Positions 1 through 7,923 of a stretch of DNA of 52,317 nucleotides are shown one piece after another (within the stretch, counting starts at the first letter, position 1; each line of letters opens with the position of its first letter). The DNA lies in the NCBI GenBank assembly GCA_903951825.1, contig CAJBDJ010000013.1, positions 1 through 52,317 of the forward strand, in the 5' to 3' direction. The position numbers and the translations under genes are program-made. Source of the DNA: an uncultured Pseudomonadota bacterium. GTDB lineage: Bacteria > Pseudomonadota > Gammaproteobacteria > Burkholderiales > Rhodocyclaceae. The notes under the pieces are model-generated. The model saw only the letters and a program-made list of their open reading frames with translations. It had not been told where the DNA came from and did no database searches.

Positions 1-1
1 C

Positions 2-2743
2 TGGGATCGCGCCACGCTTCTGGCTCAGGAAGTGACCGTCAACGGCAGCAGCGGGAATGACACGGTTCATGGCCGCAATGGTGGGCCGGACGTCCTGTAC
101 GGTCTGGGCGGCAACGATCAGCTGCGCGGCGGCGATGGCACCGACCGCATGTTCGGGGGCGACGGTGACGACGACCTGCGCGGCAACGCCGGTGACGATC
201 TCCTCGACGGCGGCGCCGGCAACGACTATCTGGAAGGCAATGACGGCAACGATACCTATTTGGTCAACAGCACACTTGACACCGTATCCGAAGGGAGCAA
301 CGCCGGCACTGATACCGTGATTAGTGATGTCACATGGATTCTGGGTGTCAATCTGGAAAATCTAATACTGGCGGGAAGCTCTTCCACCAACGGCACTGGC
401 AACAACCTCAATAACGTGCTGACGGGAAATGGTGCCAGCAATACCCTGACTGGTGCTGCCGGCGCCGACACCCTCGACGGTGGCATCGGCAACGACACGC
501 TGGACGGCGGGACGGGGAACAACGTCTATCTCTTCGGCAAGGGCGAAGGTCAGGATAATGTCAATGGCGTGTGCGACACGACGGCGGGCAAACTCAATAT
601 CCTGCAGTTCAAGGCTGGCGTAACGCCGGGCGAGATCGTTATGTCTCGCTTCGGTTCAGACCTAGTGCTCTCCATCGCCGGCACCACCGACAAAATCACC
701 ATCAACGCTTTCTTCCTCAACGACGACCCGGCCAACGTCTATAACCCGGTGCAACAGGTTAGGTTTGACGACGGCACGGTGTGGAACACCGCCGACATTG
801 TCCGAATCGTCAACAATCGCGCACCGACCATTGGCAGTGCCATTGACAGCCAAAACGCAACACAGGGACAGGGGTTCAGCTTCGTTGTGCCGGCGAGTGC
901 CTTTGACGATCTCGACATCGCCGCCGGCGACACGCTCGGTTACCGTCTCACGCTGGCCGACGGATCGGCGCTGCCGGCGTGGCTGAGTTTTGATGCCGCG
1001 ACGCGCACTTTGTCGGGACTGCCGACCAATGGCGATGTCGGCAGCCTGAATCTCAAGGTCACGGCCATCGACCGGGTGGGGCTCACGGCGACGCAAACTT
1101 TCGCGCTGACGATCGCCAACATCAACGACGCGCCGGTTCTCAGCTATACGCTTGACGATGTGGCCGCCACGCAAGGCGTCTCTCTGGCGCTGACGATTCC
1201 GGCTAATGCCTTCGCCGATAGCGATGTCGGCGATGCGCTCACCTACAGCGCCCAACTGGCCGACGGCTCGCCCTTGCCGGGGTGGTTGACCTTCGATCCC
1301 GTGGCGCGGGTTTTTCAGGGAACGCCGGCAACCGCCGGAACGATCAGCGTCCGTCTGGTGGCGACCGACAGCGGTGGATTGAGCACCAGCGACGTCTTCG
1401 ATATCGTTGTCACCTCGGCCAATCTCACGCTCAATGGCACCGCCAATGCCGATACCCTGATCGGCGGCGTGGGCGATGACACGCTCAACGGCTATGCAGG
1501 AAACGACAACCTTCAAGGCGGTGCCGGGAACGACGCACTGGACGGAGGCGTTGGTGCCGATACCTTAATTGGCGGATTGGGCAACGACACCTATCTCGTC
1601 GATAACGTCGGCGACGTGGTGACCGAAGCGGTCAGCGCCGGCACCGATCTCGTTCAGTCGAGTGTCACCCACACGTTGGCGGCCAATGTCGAGAACCTGA
1701 CTTTGACGGGGACGGCGGCGATCAATGGCACTGGCAATACGCTGAACAACGTGCTGACGGGCAACACGGCCAGCAATACGCTGAACGGCGGGGTGGGTGC
1801 CGATACCTTGATTGGTGGGCTGGGCAACGACACCTACGTCGTCGACAATGTCGGCGACGTGGTGACTGAAGCGGCAAGCGCCGGTACGGACACCGTTCAG
1901 TCGAGTGTCACGCTCACGTTGGCAGCCAACGTCGAGAATCTGACTTTGACCAGGACGGCGGCGATCAACGGCACTGGCAACGCGCTCAACAACGTGCTAA
2001 TCGGTAACGCCGCCGGCAATACGTTGGACGGCGGCGCAGGGGCAGACACGCTCAATGGCGGGTTGGGTATCGATACGCTGATCGGCGGACTGGGCAACGA
2101 CACCTATGTCGTCGACAACGTTGGCGACGTGGTGACCGAAGCGGCCAATGCCGGCACCGATCTCGTTCAGTCGAGTGTCACCCACACGTTGGCGGCCAAC
2201 GTCGAAAACCTGACTTTGACCGGCACGGCGGTGATCAACGGCACCGGCAATACGCTGAACAATGTGCTGACCGGTAACGCGGCCAGCAATACCTTGAACG
2301 GCGGGGCGGGGGCAGACACCCTGAACGGGGGCGCCGGAGCCGATACCTTGAACGGTGGCGCAGGCAACGATACCTACCTGTTCGGCCGCGGTGCCGGGGC
2401 GGACGTGATCAGCGACTACGACACCATTGTCGGAAACGTTGATGTGCTTTCCGTCGCCGCCGGCGTCACTGCCAGCCAGTTGTGGCTGCGCCGTGTGGGT
2501 AGCGATCTTGAGTTGAGCATTATCGGCACCAGCGACAAGAGCACCTTCAAGAACTGGTACGCGGGTAGCGCTTACCACGTCGAGCAGTTCAAGACGGCGG
2601 ACGGCAAGAAGTTGCTCGACACCCAGGTGGATGCGCTGGTTGCGGCGATGGCGGCTTTTGCTCCGCCGGCGGCCGGTCAGACGACGCTGCCGACGGCGTA
2701 TCAAACGGCGTTGAATCCGCTGATTGCCGCGAACTGGAAGTAA
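2..2743 (+). CDS. RTX-type calcium-binding secreted protein, 5' end outside window
   Basis: The reading frame is open to the left edge (it reads WDRATLLAQEV before the GTG at 32), so only the C-terminal part, about 914 residues, is seen. Counting from the GTG: glycine/aspartate-rich RTX nonapeptides (GGxGxDxLx) at about 9-72 and 130-160; a haemolysin-type calcium-binding-related segment at about 165-262; two dystroglycan/cadherin-like Ig modules at about 265-365 and 368-463; three copies of an approximately 81-residue RTX-containing unit (NDTYxVDNVGDVVTEA... NGTGN) at about 465-790; and a C-terminal calcium-binding-related domain ending in AANWK. Proteins of this build are exported by type I secretion and fold on binding calcium outside the cell, acting as adhesins, S-layer-like proteins or enzymes. 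No catalytic domain is visible here and no secretion genes are adjacent. Codon use matches the neighbours. The family is clear; the specific role is not. Confidence 0.9.
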   Translation, partial: WDRATLLAQEVTVNGSSGNDTVHGRNGGPDVLYGLGGNDQLRGGDGTDRMFGGDGDDDLRGNAGDDLLDGGAGNDYLEGNDGNDTYLVNSTLDTVSEGSNAGTDTVISDVTWILGVNLENLILAGSSSTNGTGNNLNNVLTGNGASNTLTGAAGADTLDGGIGNDTLDGGTGNNVYLFGKGEGQDNVNGVCDTTAGKLNILQFKAGVTPGEIVMSRFGSDLVLSIAGTTDKITINAFFLNDDPANVYNPVQQVRFDDGTVWNTADIVRIVNNRAPTIGSAIDSQNATQGQGFSFVVPASAFDDLDIAAGDTLGYRLTLADGSALPAWLSFDAATRTLSGLPTNGDVGSLNLKVTAIDRVGLTATQTFALTIANINDAPVLSYTLDDVAATQGVSLALTIPANAFADSDVGDALTYSAQLADGSPLPGWLTFDPVARVFQGTPATAGTISVRLVATDSGGLSTSDVFDIVVTSANLTLNGTANADTLIGGVGDDTLNGYAGNDNLQGGAGNDALDGGVGADTLIGGLGNDTYLVDNVGDVVTEAVSAGTDLVQSSVTHTLAANVENLTLTGTAAINGTGNTLNNVLTGNTASNTLNGGVGADTLIGGLGNDTYVVDNVGDVVTEAASAGTDTVQSSVTLTLAANVENLTLTRTAAINGTGNALNNVLIGNAAGNTLDGGAGADTLNGGLGIDTLIGGLGNDTYVVDNVGDVVTEAANAGTDLVQSSVTHTLAANVENLTLTGTAVINGTGNTLNNVLTGNAASNTLNGGAGADTLNGGAGADTLNGGAGNDTYLFGRGAGADVISDYDTIVGNVDVLSVAAGVTASQLWLRRVGSDLELSIIGTSDKSTFKNWYAGSAYHVEQFKTADGKKLLDTQVDALVAAMAAFAPPAAGQTTLPTAYQTALNPLIAANWK
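1553..2305 (+). repeat. Long tandem repeats inside the RTX gene
   Basis: Near-identical DNA units begin at about 1553, 1796 and 2066 (spacing 243 and 270 bp). Each encodes a block that starts GADTLIGGLGNDTY or close to it and runs through VENLTLT and NGTGN. The third unit is longer because extra RTX nonapeptides precede it. Such repeats allow copy-number change by recombination. Confidence 0.85.
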
Positions 2744-2747
2744 GGCT

Positions 2748-2801
2748 CAGGGCGATTCAACGCCCTTGCTTGACCAACCCCCGGCGCCTGACCGGGGGGG
2801 G
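2748..2801 (+). terminator. Terminator region after the RTX gene
   Basis: Two inverted repeats follow the stop codon: AGGGCG-attcaa-CGCCCT at about 2749-2766, and a strong GC hairpin built from AACCCCCGG and its G-rich complement at about 2776-2801. The T-run is short, so termination is likely but not certain. The same two hairpins recur at 3995-4046. Confidence 0.6.
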
Positions 2802-2906
2802 TTAATGAAATGCTCGGGCATCCCGTTTGACGATAAATACTGCGCAGCGTGCCGATCATGACTGTCGAAAACCGTTCTCGGTTCAAACGGCTTGGAACGG
2901 CGAGTT

Positions 2907-3404
2907 TCAAGAACGCTGGACGGTTGCCAGCGGCAAGAACAGGGTAAGCGGCGAGTCTGGCAAGGCAATGAAGCCGTGATGCTGGTAGAAAGTCGCTGCC
3001 GCCTCGTCCTTGGCGTCCACCATCAGGGCGAAGGCGGCAATCTCCGAACGGGCGGTACGGTCGAGCGCATCAGCCAATAGCGCACCGCCTAGACCCCGGC
3101 CCTTGAAAGCCTGATCGACAGCCAAGCGGCCCATACGAACGGCTGGCACGGTCGGATAGCGCGGCAGTTTCTTGCCGCTGCTGGACGGAAGATCGGCCAG
3201 CAGCAGACTTGCCGAGGCCAAGGTGTAGTAGCCGGCGATGCGCGACCCATCTGCCAAGGCCACGAAACAGGCAGCCACGCGGCGGCGAACGTCTTGGGTG
3301 ACTTGCTCGTGCAGGTAGCGGTTCAGCGGCTCCGAATCGCTGTTGAACGCGGCGCGGTCATGCTCGGCATCAAGCGGCGCGAGCCGGAACGGTGCGCTGC
3401 TCAT
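2907..3404 (-). CDS. GNAT acetyltransferase toxin (TacT/AtaT-like)
   Basis: A 165-residue GCN5-related N-acetyltransferase. The acetyl-CoA-binding signature is visible near residue 100 (GRLAVDQAFKGRGLGGALL), as is the late GNAT strand FYQHHGF near 140. The opening (LAPLDAEHDRAAFNSDSEPLNRYL) is typical of toxins that pair with DUF1778 ribbon-helix-helix antitoxins. Characterised relatives such as TacT and AtaT acetylate the amino group of charged tRNAs and stop translation; the tRNA specificity here cannot be read. The start codon overlaps the stop of the antitoxin gene by 4 bp (ATGA), giving antitoxin-then-toxin order and translational coupling. The pair lies between two copies of the RTX gene's 3' end, suggesting it arrived by insertion or through a duplication. 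Confidence 0.88.
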   Translation of the reverse strand: MSSAPFRLAPLDAEHDRAAFNSDSEPLNRYLHEQVTQDVRRRVAACFVALADGSRIAGYYTLASASLLLADLPSSSGKKLPRYPTVPAVRMGRLAVDQAFKGRGLGGALLADALDRTARSEIAAFALMVDAKDEAAATFYQHHGFIALPDSPLTLFLPLATVQRS

Positions 3405-3682
3405 TCAGCGCGCAAGAGCTTGCTGCGACGGACAAAGGCACGTTCCAGAGCTGGAGCCGGTTGCGGCGGCGACAGCAGCGCTTGTGCAAAGCACTCCTGA
3501 TCGGCCAGCGAGAGACGGATAACTTCCGCCTGCTCGATGGCGCGTTGCGCGGCGTCTTGGACGGCGGACACCACGAAATCGGTCATGGTGCGGCCTTGAA
3601 GTTCAGCGGCACGCTTGAGCATCGAATGCAGATCGGTGCTGATTCGGGCTTCGAGACGGGCGGTAGAGATGGTGACGGGCAT
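3401..3682 (-). CDS. DUF1778 ribbon-helix-helix antitoxin (TacA-like)
   Basis: A 93-residue protein starting MPVTISTARLEARI. This is the usual DUF1778 opening: an N-terminal strand and helices for DNA binding (about 1-50, including AELQGRTMTDFVVSAV), then a C-terminal tail (about 60-93) that binds and neutralises the GNAT toxin. The start at 3682 is preferred over an in-frame start at 3715 because AGGAGG lies 7-8 nt upstream of this ATG and because family members begin here. Antitoxins of this family repress their own operon together with the toxin, and a palindrome just upstream (3706-3724) is a good candidate operator. Confidence in the toxin-antitoxin assignment is high. Confidence 0.88.
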   Translation of the reverse strand: MPVTISTARLEARISTDLHSMLKRAAELQGRTMTDFVVSAVQDAAQRAIEQAEVIRLSLADQECFAQALLSPPQPAPALERAFVRRSKLLRAE

Positions 3683-3705
3683 GGTTTTGTCCTCCTGATG
3701 CAATC

Positions 3706-3724
3706 GTACGGCCAATTGCCGTAC
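3706..3724. promoter_or_regulatory. Probable antitoxin operator
   Basis: The palindrome GTACGGCCAATTGCCGTAC has 7-bp arms (GTACGGC/GCCGTAC) around a 5-bp centre and lies 24 bp upstream of the antitoxin start. A further half-site GCCGTAC occurs at 3758-3764. Spaced half-sites suit cooperative binding by ribbon-helix-helix dimers. The function is inferred. Confidence 0.6.
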
Positions 3725-3880
3725 AACTCAAGGCGGAAGTTTCGGCGGTTCCGGCTTGCCGTACGATTTTTTCCGTTTTCTGAGGCGACCCCTGGTCGAA
3801 AGCATCGCAGCGGCGCACCTCAAAGCGGCCATGATTCTTCTCAACGATCTCCTCGACGCGGTGTGGCGTTTTACACCACG

Positions 3881-3990
3881 GGCTGGTCGCGGCGATGGCG
3901 GCTTTTGCAACGCCGGCGGCCGGTCAGACGACGCTGCCGGCGGCGTATCAAACGGCGTTGAATCCGCTGATTGCTGCGAACTGGAAGTAA
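3881..3990 (+). pseudogene. Remnant of an RTX gene 3' end (duplicate of 2634-2743)
   Basis: Bases 3881-4046 match 2634-2799 at a constant offset of 1247 with only about six or seven differences. They include the last about 36 codons (AAMAAFA...LIAANWK), the same TAA stop and the terminator hairpins. Homology stops abruptly at about 3881. Upstream (about 3725-3880) there is no RTX-like frame and I recognise nothing in that stretch. This is a gene fragment with no start or body. It may mark the end of a former second RTX copy or a segment duplicated when the toxin-antitoxin pair arrived. Confidence 0.8.
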
Positions 3991-3994
3991 GGCT

Positions 3995-4046
3995 CAGGGC
4001 GATTCAACGCCCTTGCTTGACCAACCCCCGGCGCTTGACCGGGGGG
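3995..4046 (+). terminator. Second copy of the RTX terminator hairpins
   Basis: This copies the two hairpins found at 2748-2801, with a six-base rather than eight-base G-run. It lies about 20 bp past the stop codon of the convergent cytochrome operon, so the hairpins could also end transcription arriving from that side. Confidence 0.5.
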
Positions 4047-4065
4047 TATGTAGGCAGCGTTCTGC

Positions 4066-6054
4066 TTACAGCGAGGCGATGAATCCGCTGATGACCAGTA
4101 CCAGCAGTACGAGGCCGCAGGCGATCAGCGTCAGGCCGAGAATCACCGAGCCGAGGTGGAAGCGTGCCGAGGGGGCGTCGACCAGGTGTTTTTCGAGTTC
4201 GCCGGTGTCGATCAGGCGTTGATAGTGCGCCGGGTGATCGTGGCGGAACTCTTCCAGTGACTGCGTCCCGGTGAACATCACGACATCCGGCGGCGGCAGT
4301 TTGTCTGGCCGGAAATGATTGTTGAAGAAATGTACGGTGAAGAGGAAGACGGCGGCCAGAAAGGCCTCTTCGCCATGCACCAGGGTCGCCACGTTGAATA
4401 CCCAGCCCGGCAGGTAGCTGGCCGTGATGTGCGGGAAGGCAAGCATGATGCCGCTCCAGCCGATCACGTTGACGCCCCAGAAGACCGCCCAGTAGTCGAA
4501 TTTTTCGTAGTACGCCCAGCGCTCGAACAAGGGACGCGGCCCCTTGCCGAAGAACCATTTGAACATCGCCCAGCAGTCGGCAAGGTCCTTCCAGTTGGGG
4601 AGCAGTGAGTCGGGGCCGAACCAGCGGAAGCTGCGGTCGCGCAGCAGCTTTTGCATGACGTATACAAAATGGATGACGAAGATGCCGACGAAGAGAACTG
4701 CCGCCACCCGGTGCACCAGCCCGAGCCGCTGCGGCCCGCCAAAGGCGGTGGCGACGATGGGCGCCCAGGCGCTTTCGGCAAAGAGCGCGGTGGTGCCGGT
4801 GAGCACCAGGGTCATTGTCACGAGGGCAAAAATCAGGTGTGCCAGACGCCAGCCGGCGGCAAAACGGCGAACGTGCTTGGTCGTGTCGATGGGCAGATTT
4901 CGCGTGTCGATGACGGCGCGTGGCTTGCCGTCCTTGCGGTCGCGCCACTCGCGGTAATACCAGAGGCCGGAGTGCGCCCAGAAAAAGGCAAAAACGCCGA
5001 TCAGCAGGGCGACCATGAATCTGGAGGCGATGACCATCTGCGGGTATTTGTCGAAGTCATGCACATTGGCGTGCGGGCCGAACGAGGCAAAGCCGGGCGT
5101 CGCGTTGCGCATCCCCGGCTTGTCGTCGTTGTGGCATTTGCTGCAGGTTTTCATCCGGTTGTTCGGGTGCACCTTCGATTTCGGGTCGTCGAGCGCCCGC
5201 ACGCCGTGGCTGTCGTGGCAATCGACGCAGCGGGCGGTGTAGCTCCAGCCCAGGCGGTTGACCTGCCCGTGGTAGGTGTCGGAATAGCTACTCAGCGCCT
5301 CGGCGTGGCAAGCGCCGCAGGTTTTGACGTTGGCCAGTTTGAAACTGTCGGTGGAGGTATTGACGACTTGGTGAGCGGTATGACAGTCGGTGCATACCGC
5401 AGCCTTGGCATTGCCGTTGTCGAGCACTGCCTCGCCGTGGATGGAGGCGGCAAAGGCTTCGAGCTGGTCTTCGTGGCATTGCGCGCCGCAGGTGTCGGGA
5501 ATGCTCCGGTGCCAGGCGGTGCGCCGTTCGCTGCCGACGGGCGGGACGTTGAAATCATGGCTGCTGTGGCACTGCTCGCAGCTTGCCTTGGGCTTGTCCG
5601 GGTTGTCGGCATCCGGGCGGGCATGGAAGGATTGGCGGTAGTGGTCAATGTTGCGAACGACAACGCCGAGCGCCTTCTTTTCTTCGCTGCGATTCTCTTT
5701 CTTGGCGCTCTCCCACAGACCTTCGTGGCAACTGACGCAGTCCGGACGCTGACCGGCGGGGTTTTTGACGTGCGGCGCCTGATTGTCGACGATATCGGTG
5801 TGACAACTGACGCATTGCAGTTCGCTATGGACGCTCTTGGCGAACTTGCGCGTATCGACTTGCAGGAGTTCGCGCTTTTCGTCGTCGGCCGTGCTGGTGA
5901 GGATTTTTGCTTTTTTGCTTTGATGGCAACCAAGACAGCCGGCGTTGCCCAGTTTTGTCGACTCGGCCAGTGCGGCGGGGCTGGCCAGCCAGGCCAGCAG
6001 TATCCAGCAGAGCACGGCCAGAGAAAACGGTTGGCGCCTTGGTTCCATGGTCAT
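4066..6054 (-). CDS. Nine-haem cytochrome c fused to a b-type membrane domain
   Basis: A 662-residue protein. Signal peptide at about 1-30. A periplasmic part carries eight CxxCH motifs (starting at 40, 81, 106, 159, 221, 246, 276 and 304) plus one CxxxCH (CGAQCH, 189-194). A C-terminal membrane domain from about 340, with several hydrophobic helices and histidines, resembles the cytochrome b subunits of formate dehydrogenase and Ni-Fe hydrogenase. Such fusions pass electrons between the quinone pool and periplasmic carriers; the direction cannot be told from sequence. It is the last gene of the operon, 8 bp after the small cytochrome c gene. The start at 6054 is chosen because AGAAAG precedes it and the signal peptide follows directly; 6048 is an alternative, and an upstream in-frame ATG at 6081 would overlap the previous gene. 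Confidence 0.85.
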   Translation of the reverse strand: MTMEPRRQPFSLAVLCWILLAWLASPAALAESTKLGNAGCLGCHQSKKAKILTSTADDEKRELLQVDTRKFAKSVHSELQCVSCHTDIVDNQAPHVKNPAGQRPDCVSCHEGLWESAKKENRSEEKKALGVVVRNIDHYRQSFHARPDADNPDKPKASCEQCHSSHDFNVPPVGSERRTAWHRSIPDTCGAQCHEDQLEAFAASIHGEAVLDNGNAKAAVCTDCHTAHQVVNTSTDSFKLANVKTCGACHAEALSSYSDTYHGQVNRLGWSYTARCVDCHDSHGVRALDDPKSKVHPNNRMKTCSKCHNDDKPGMRNATPGFASFGPHANVHDFDKYPQMVIASRFMVALLIGVFAFFWAHSGLWYYREWRDRKDGKPRAVIDTRNLPIDTTKHVRRFAAGWRLAHLIFALVTMTLVLTGTTALFAESAWAPIVATAFGGPQRLGLVHRVAAVLFVGIFVIHFVYVMQKLLRDRSFRWFGPDSLLPNWKDLADCWAMFKWFFGKGPRPLFERWAYYEKFDYWAVFWGVNVIGWSGIMLAFPHITASYLPGWVFNVATLVHGEEAFLAAVFLFTVHFFNNHFRPDKLPPPDVVMFTGTQSLEEFRHDHPAHYQRLIDTGELEKHLVDAPSARFHLGSVILGLTLIACGLVLLVLVISGFIASL

Positions 6055-6062
6055 CAAGCTTT

Positions 6063-6398
6063 CTAGCGATTCAATATCCACTTGGCGACGGCCATTTGCA
6101 CGGCAGTGTCCTTGGTTTCGATGATTTTGTGTTTTTCTTCGCTGCCGTCTTCGAGCTTGACCTTGTTACCGGAAGTCATGTGCTTGATCGCCTCTTTCTC
6201 GTCGAGGTTCTTTTCCTTGTAGCGGGTGGAAATTTTCGCCAGCGACGGGCCTTTTTTTGCCTTGGTCGCGTGGTGGCACTTGTGACAATCGTTTTCCTTG
6301 AACACCGCTTCGGGATCGATTTCGGCTGACACCGGGAGTGCCAGCAACAATCCGCTGACCAGGGCGATCAGGAAGCTTGATGTTTTTAACTGCGACAT
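6063..6398 (-). CDS. Small periplasmic cytochrome c (one haem)
   Basis: A 111-residue class I-like cytochrome c. The signal peptide ends near residue 25 (LLLALPVSA), a single haem-binding CHKCH follows at about 36-40, and a lysine-rich domain follows that. A C-terminal helix ends VQMAVAKWILNR, as in small soluble c-type carriers. It is probably a periplasmic electron shuttle between the haem protein encoded upstream and the multihaem/b-type membrane protein encoded 8 bp downstream. The start at 6398 is supported by GGAG about 8 nt upstream and by the signal peptide. It belongs to the operon driven from 7844-7860. Confidence 0.85.
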   Translation of the reverse strand: MSQLKTSSFLIALVSGLLLALPVSAEIDPEAVFKENDCHKCHHATKAKKGPSLAKISTRYKEKNLDEKEAIKHMTSGNKVKLEDGSEEKHKIIETKDTAVQMAVAKWILNR

Positions 6399-6494
6399 GA
6401 CGTGTTCTCCAACAAATAACGATGAATGGCGGCATGGCCGCCGGGGTGAAGGGGGTATCCCCCGGCTTGGCAAGCAGGCCGGGGGCGAACGGCA

Positions 6495-7805
6495 TCAGTT
6501 CAGCTTGAGCGCCTGAATGTCGGCCTTGGTGCCGATGCCGAAGGTCTTGGCAAACGATACGAAATGACCACGGCCGTCGATGTTGCCATCGTGAATCGCA
6601 AAGCCGACGTTGTAGACCGCGCCGGGTTTCAGGGCTTTGTCATCCTTGTTGGCCAAGGCCAGCGGACGAATCAGCAGCAGAGTCCATTGACCATCCTTGT
6701 AGGTGGAAATCGCATTGTTGTCGGCGGCGGAACCGGCCGCGTGGCTGCGGCTGATGGTGTTTCCGGGCAGCAGGTCACCTTCCTTCCAGCCGGCATCGGC
6801 GGCGAAGGGAACGGCGTTGCTGGCGGGGTCGAGGAAATGCTCGGCCTTGTGCAACTGCTCGGCTCTGATTGCCTTGTATCCGGCCTTCTTTTCGTCCCAC
6901 ATGAACTTCGGCAGCTTGCTCTTGCTGTCAAAATTGCCCGCCCACATGTTTTTGCCGGCATCGGATTCACGCGAGTCGAGAACATAGCCGTCGTCGGCCA
7001 TGCCAATACCGGCACTGCGCCCGCCGCGCCATTGCATGAGATCGAGAAACTCGCCGGCGTCCTTCTGCTTGGCGATTTCTTCGACCGACTTGCCGCTCTT
7101 CCAGGTGGACGGATCGTGACGGGTCGCCGGCAGGAACTTGCGGACATCGGTCTTCTTCGTTGCCTTGAGCAGCGGATTGGCGGCAACTTCTTCGGCGGTT
7201 GCCTGTTGCGGCATGTCGTTCATGCCGTTGTGGCAGGTCTGCCAGCAGCCTTGCTGGGCAAAACCGGGAACCTTGCCGTCGTCGAGCATGACCGACAAAC
7301 GACTTTCATAGAGCGCCGGTTGTTTGCCTTCTTTAACGCCCTTGCTCCAAACCGTGTCGCCGTATTTTTTCCATTCTTTTCCGTCAAAACGGAAGTAAAC
7401 GTGCTCGGTGCCGGGCTGATCGGCCTTCCACTGGAAGCGCAGATAGGCATTTTTTTCATCGTAGGCGGCCTGCACCTGAACGTCGAGGTGAGACTTGCGG
7501 CCTTTGAGGGCGGCGGTCTCGGGTTCAAGCGGATGCTTGCCCTTGAGAATCTTGCTGCCCATCATCTGTTCTTCCTGGGCATCGTCATGACATGAAACGC
7601 AGGAGTCGCCGCGCTGCACCTCCTTCGCCGCGCCCTTGTGGGCATCACTGCGCAGCCACTGGTAGGAAGACTGCCCGGGATGGAACAAGGCAACCCGGGT
7701 GCTCGGAATCTTGTCCCAGTTGATGGCCTGCGGGCCACTGGCGACAGCCGCACATCCGGCGGCGGCAAGCGCTGAAATTCCGATAAGCAGGGTACGTTTT
7801 TGCAT
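6495..7805 (-). CDS. Ethylbenzene dehydrogenase-like haem-binding protein with c-type motifs
   Basis: A 436-residue exported protein. A hydrophobic leader with a cysteine at 18 (ALAAAGC) is a weak lipobox, so it could be a lipoprotein or a cleaved periplasmic protein. A CVSCH motif lies at 69-73 and a CxxxCH (CWQTCH) at 187-192. The body resembles the haem-binding gamma subunit of ethylbenzene dehydrogenase and DMSO reductase-family enzymes (for example YLRFQWKADQ, WTLLLIRPLA, YNVGFAIHDG). In the family, that subunit passes electrons from a molybdenum enzyme. No molybdopterin subunit is encoded nearby, so here it is probably a stand-alone electron carrier. It is the first gene of the operon, 28 nt from the predicted transcription start; AGAGG about 7 nt before the ATG supports the start at 7805. 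Confidence 0.82.
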   Translation of the reverse strand: MQKRTLLIGISALAAAGCAAVASGPQAINWDKIPSTRVALFHPGQSSYQWLRSDAHKGAAKEVQRGDSCVSCHDDAQEEQMMGSKILKGKHPLEPETAALKGRKSHLDVQVQAAYDEKNAYLRFQWKADQPGTEHVYFRFDGKEWKKYGDTVWSKGVKEGKQPALYESRLSVMLDDGKVPGFAQQGCWQTCHNGMNDMPQQATAEEVAANPLLKATKKTDVRKFLPATRHDPSTWKSGKSVEEIAKQKDAGEFLDLMQWRGGRSAGIGMADDGYVLDSRESDAGKNMWAGNFDSKSKLPKFMWDEKKAGYKAIRAEQLHKAEHFLDPASNAVPFAADAGWKEGDLLPGNTISRSHAAGSAADNNAISTYKDGQWTLLLIRPLALANKDDKALKPGAVYNVGFAIHDGNIDGRGHFVSFAKTFGIGTKADIQALKLN

Positions 7806-7843
7806 TTTTTGACCTCTTGGCACAGTTATTCTTGAGCTTGTTC

Positions 7844-7860
7844 AGCAAGGCGCGTGCCAA
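7844..7860 (-). promoter_or_regulatory. Sigma-54 (-24/-12) promoter of the cytochrome operon
   Basis: On the minus strand the sequence reads TTGGCACGCGCCTTGCT. It has the GG and GC elements with exactly 10 bp between them and matches the sigma-54 consensus TGGCACG-N4-TTGC at every defined position. Transcription should start near 7833, giving a leader of about 28 nt. The gene just upstream encodes an NtrC-type activator, so the pairing is coherent. Confidence 0.88.
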
Positions 7861-7923
7861 AAAGCCAAGCTGATGATAACAAGTGAAATTTGCCGGGCGG
7901 TACGCGCTATCCGACAAGGGAAT

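Noticed and set aside
1553..2305. Repeated DNA units as a CRISPR array
   Set aside because: The repeats are long, in frame, and encode RTX calcium-binding units; there are no spacers and no cas genes.
3725..3880. A small coding gene upstream of the RTX remnant (108 codons from 3756)
   Set aside because: It runs through the duplicated RTX end in the wrong frame, has no ribosome-binding site and no recognisable domain.
4651..6066. 471-codon plus-strand frame opposite the multihaem cytochrome gene
   Set aside because: Shadow frame: the minus strand carries nine haem motifs, a signal peptide and membrane helices.
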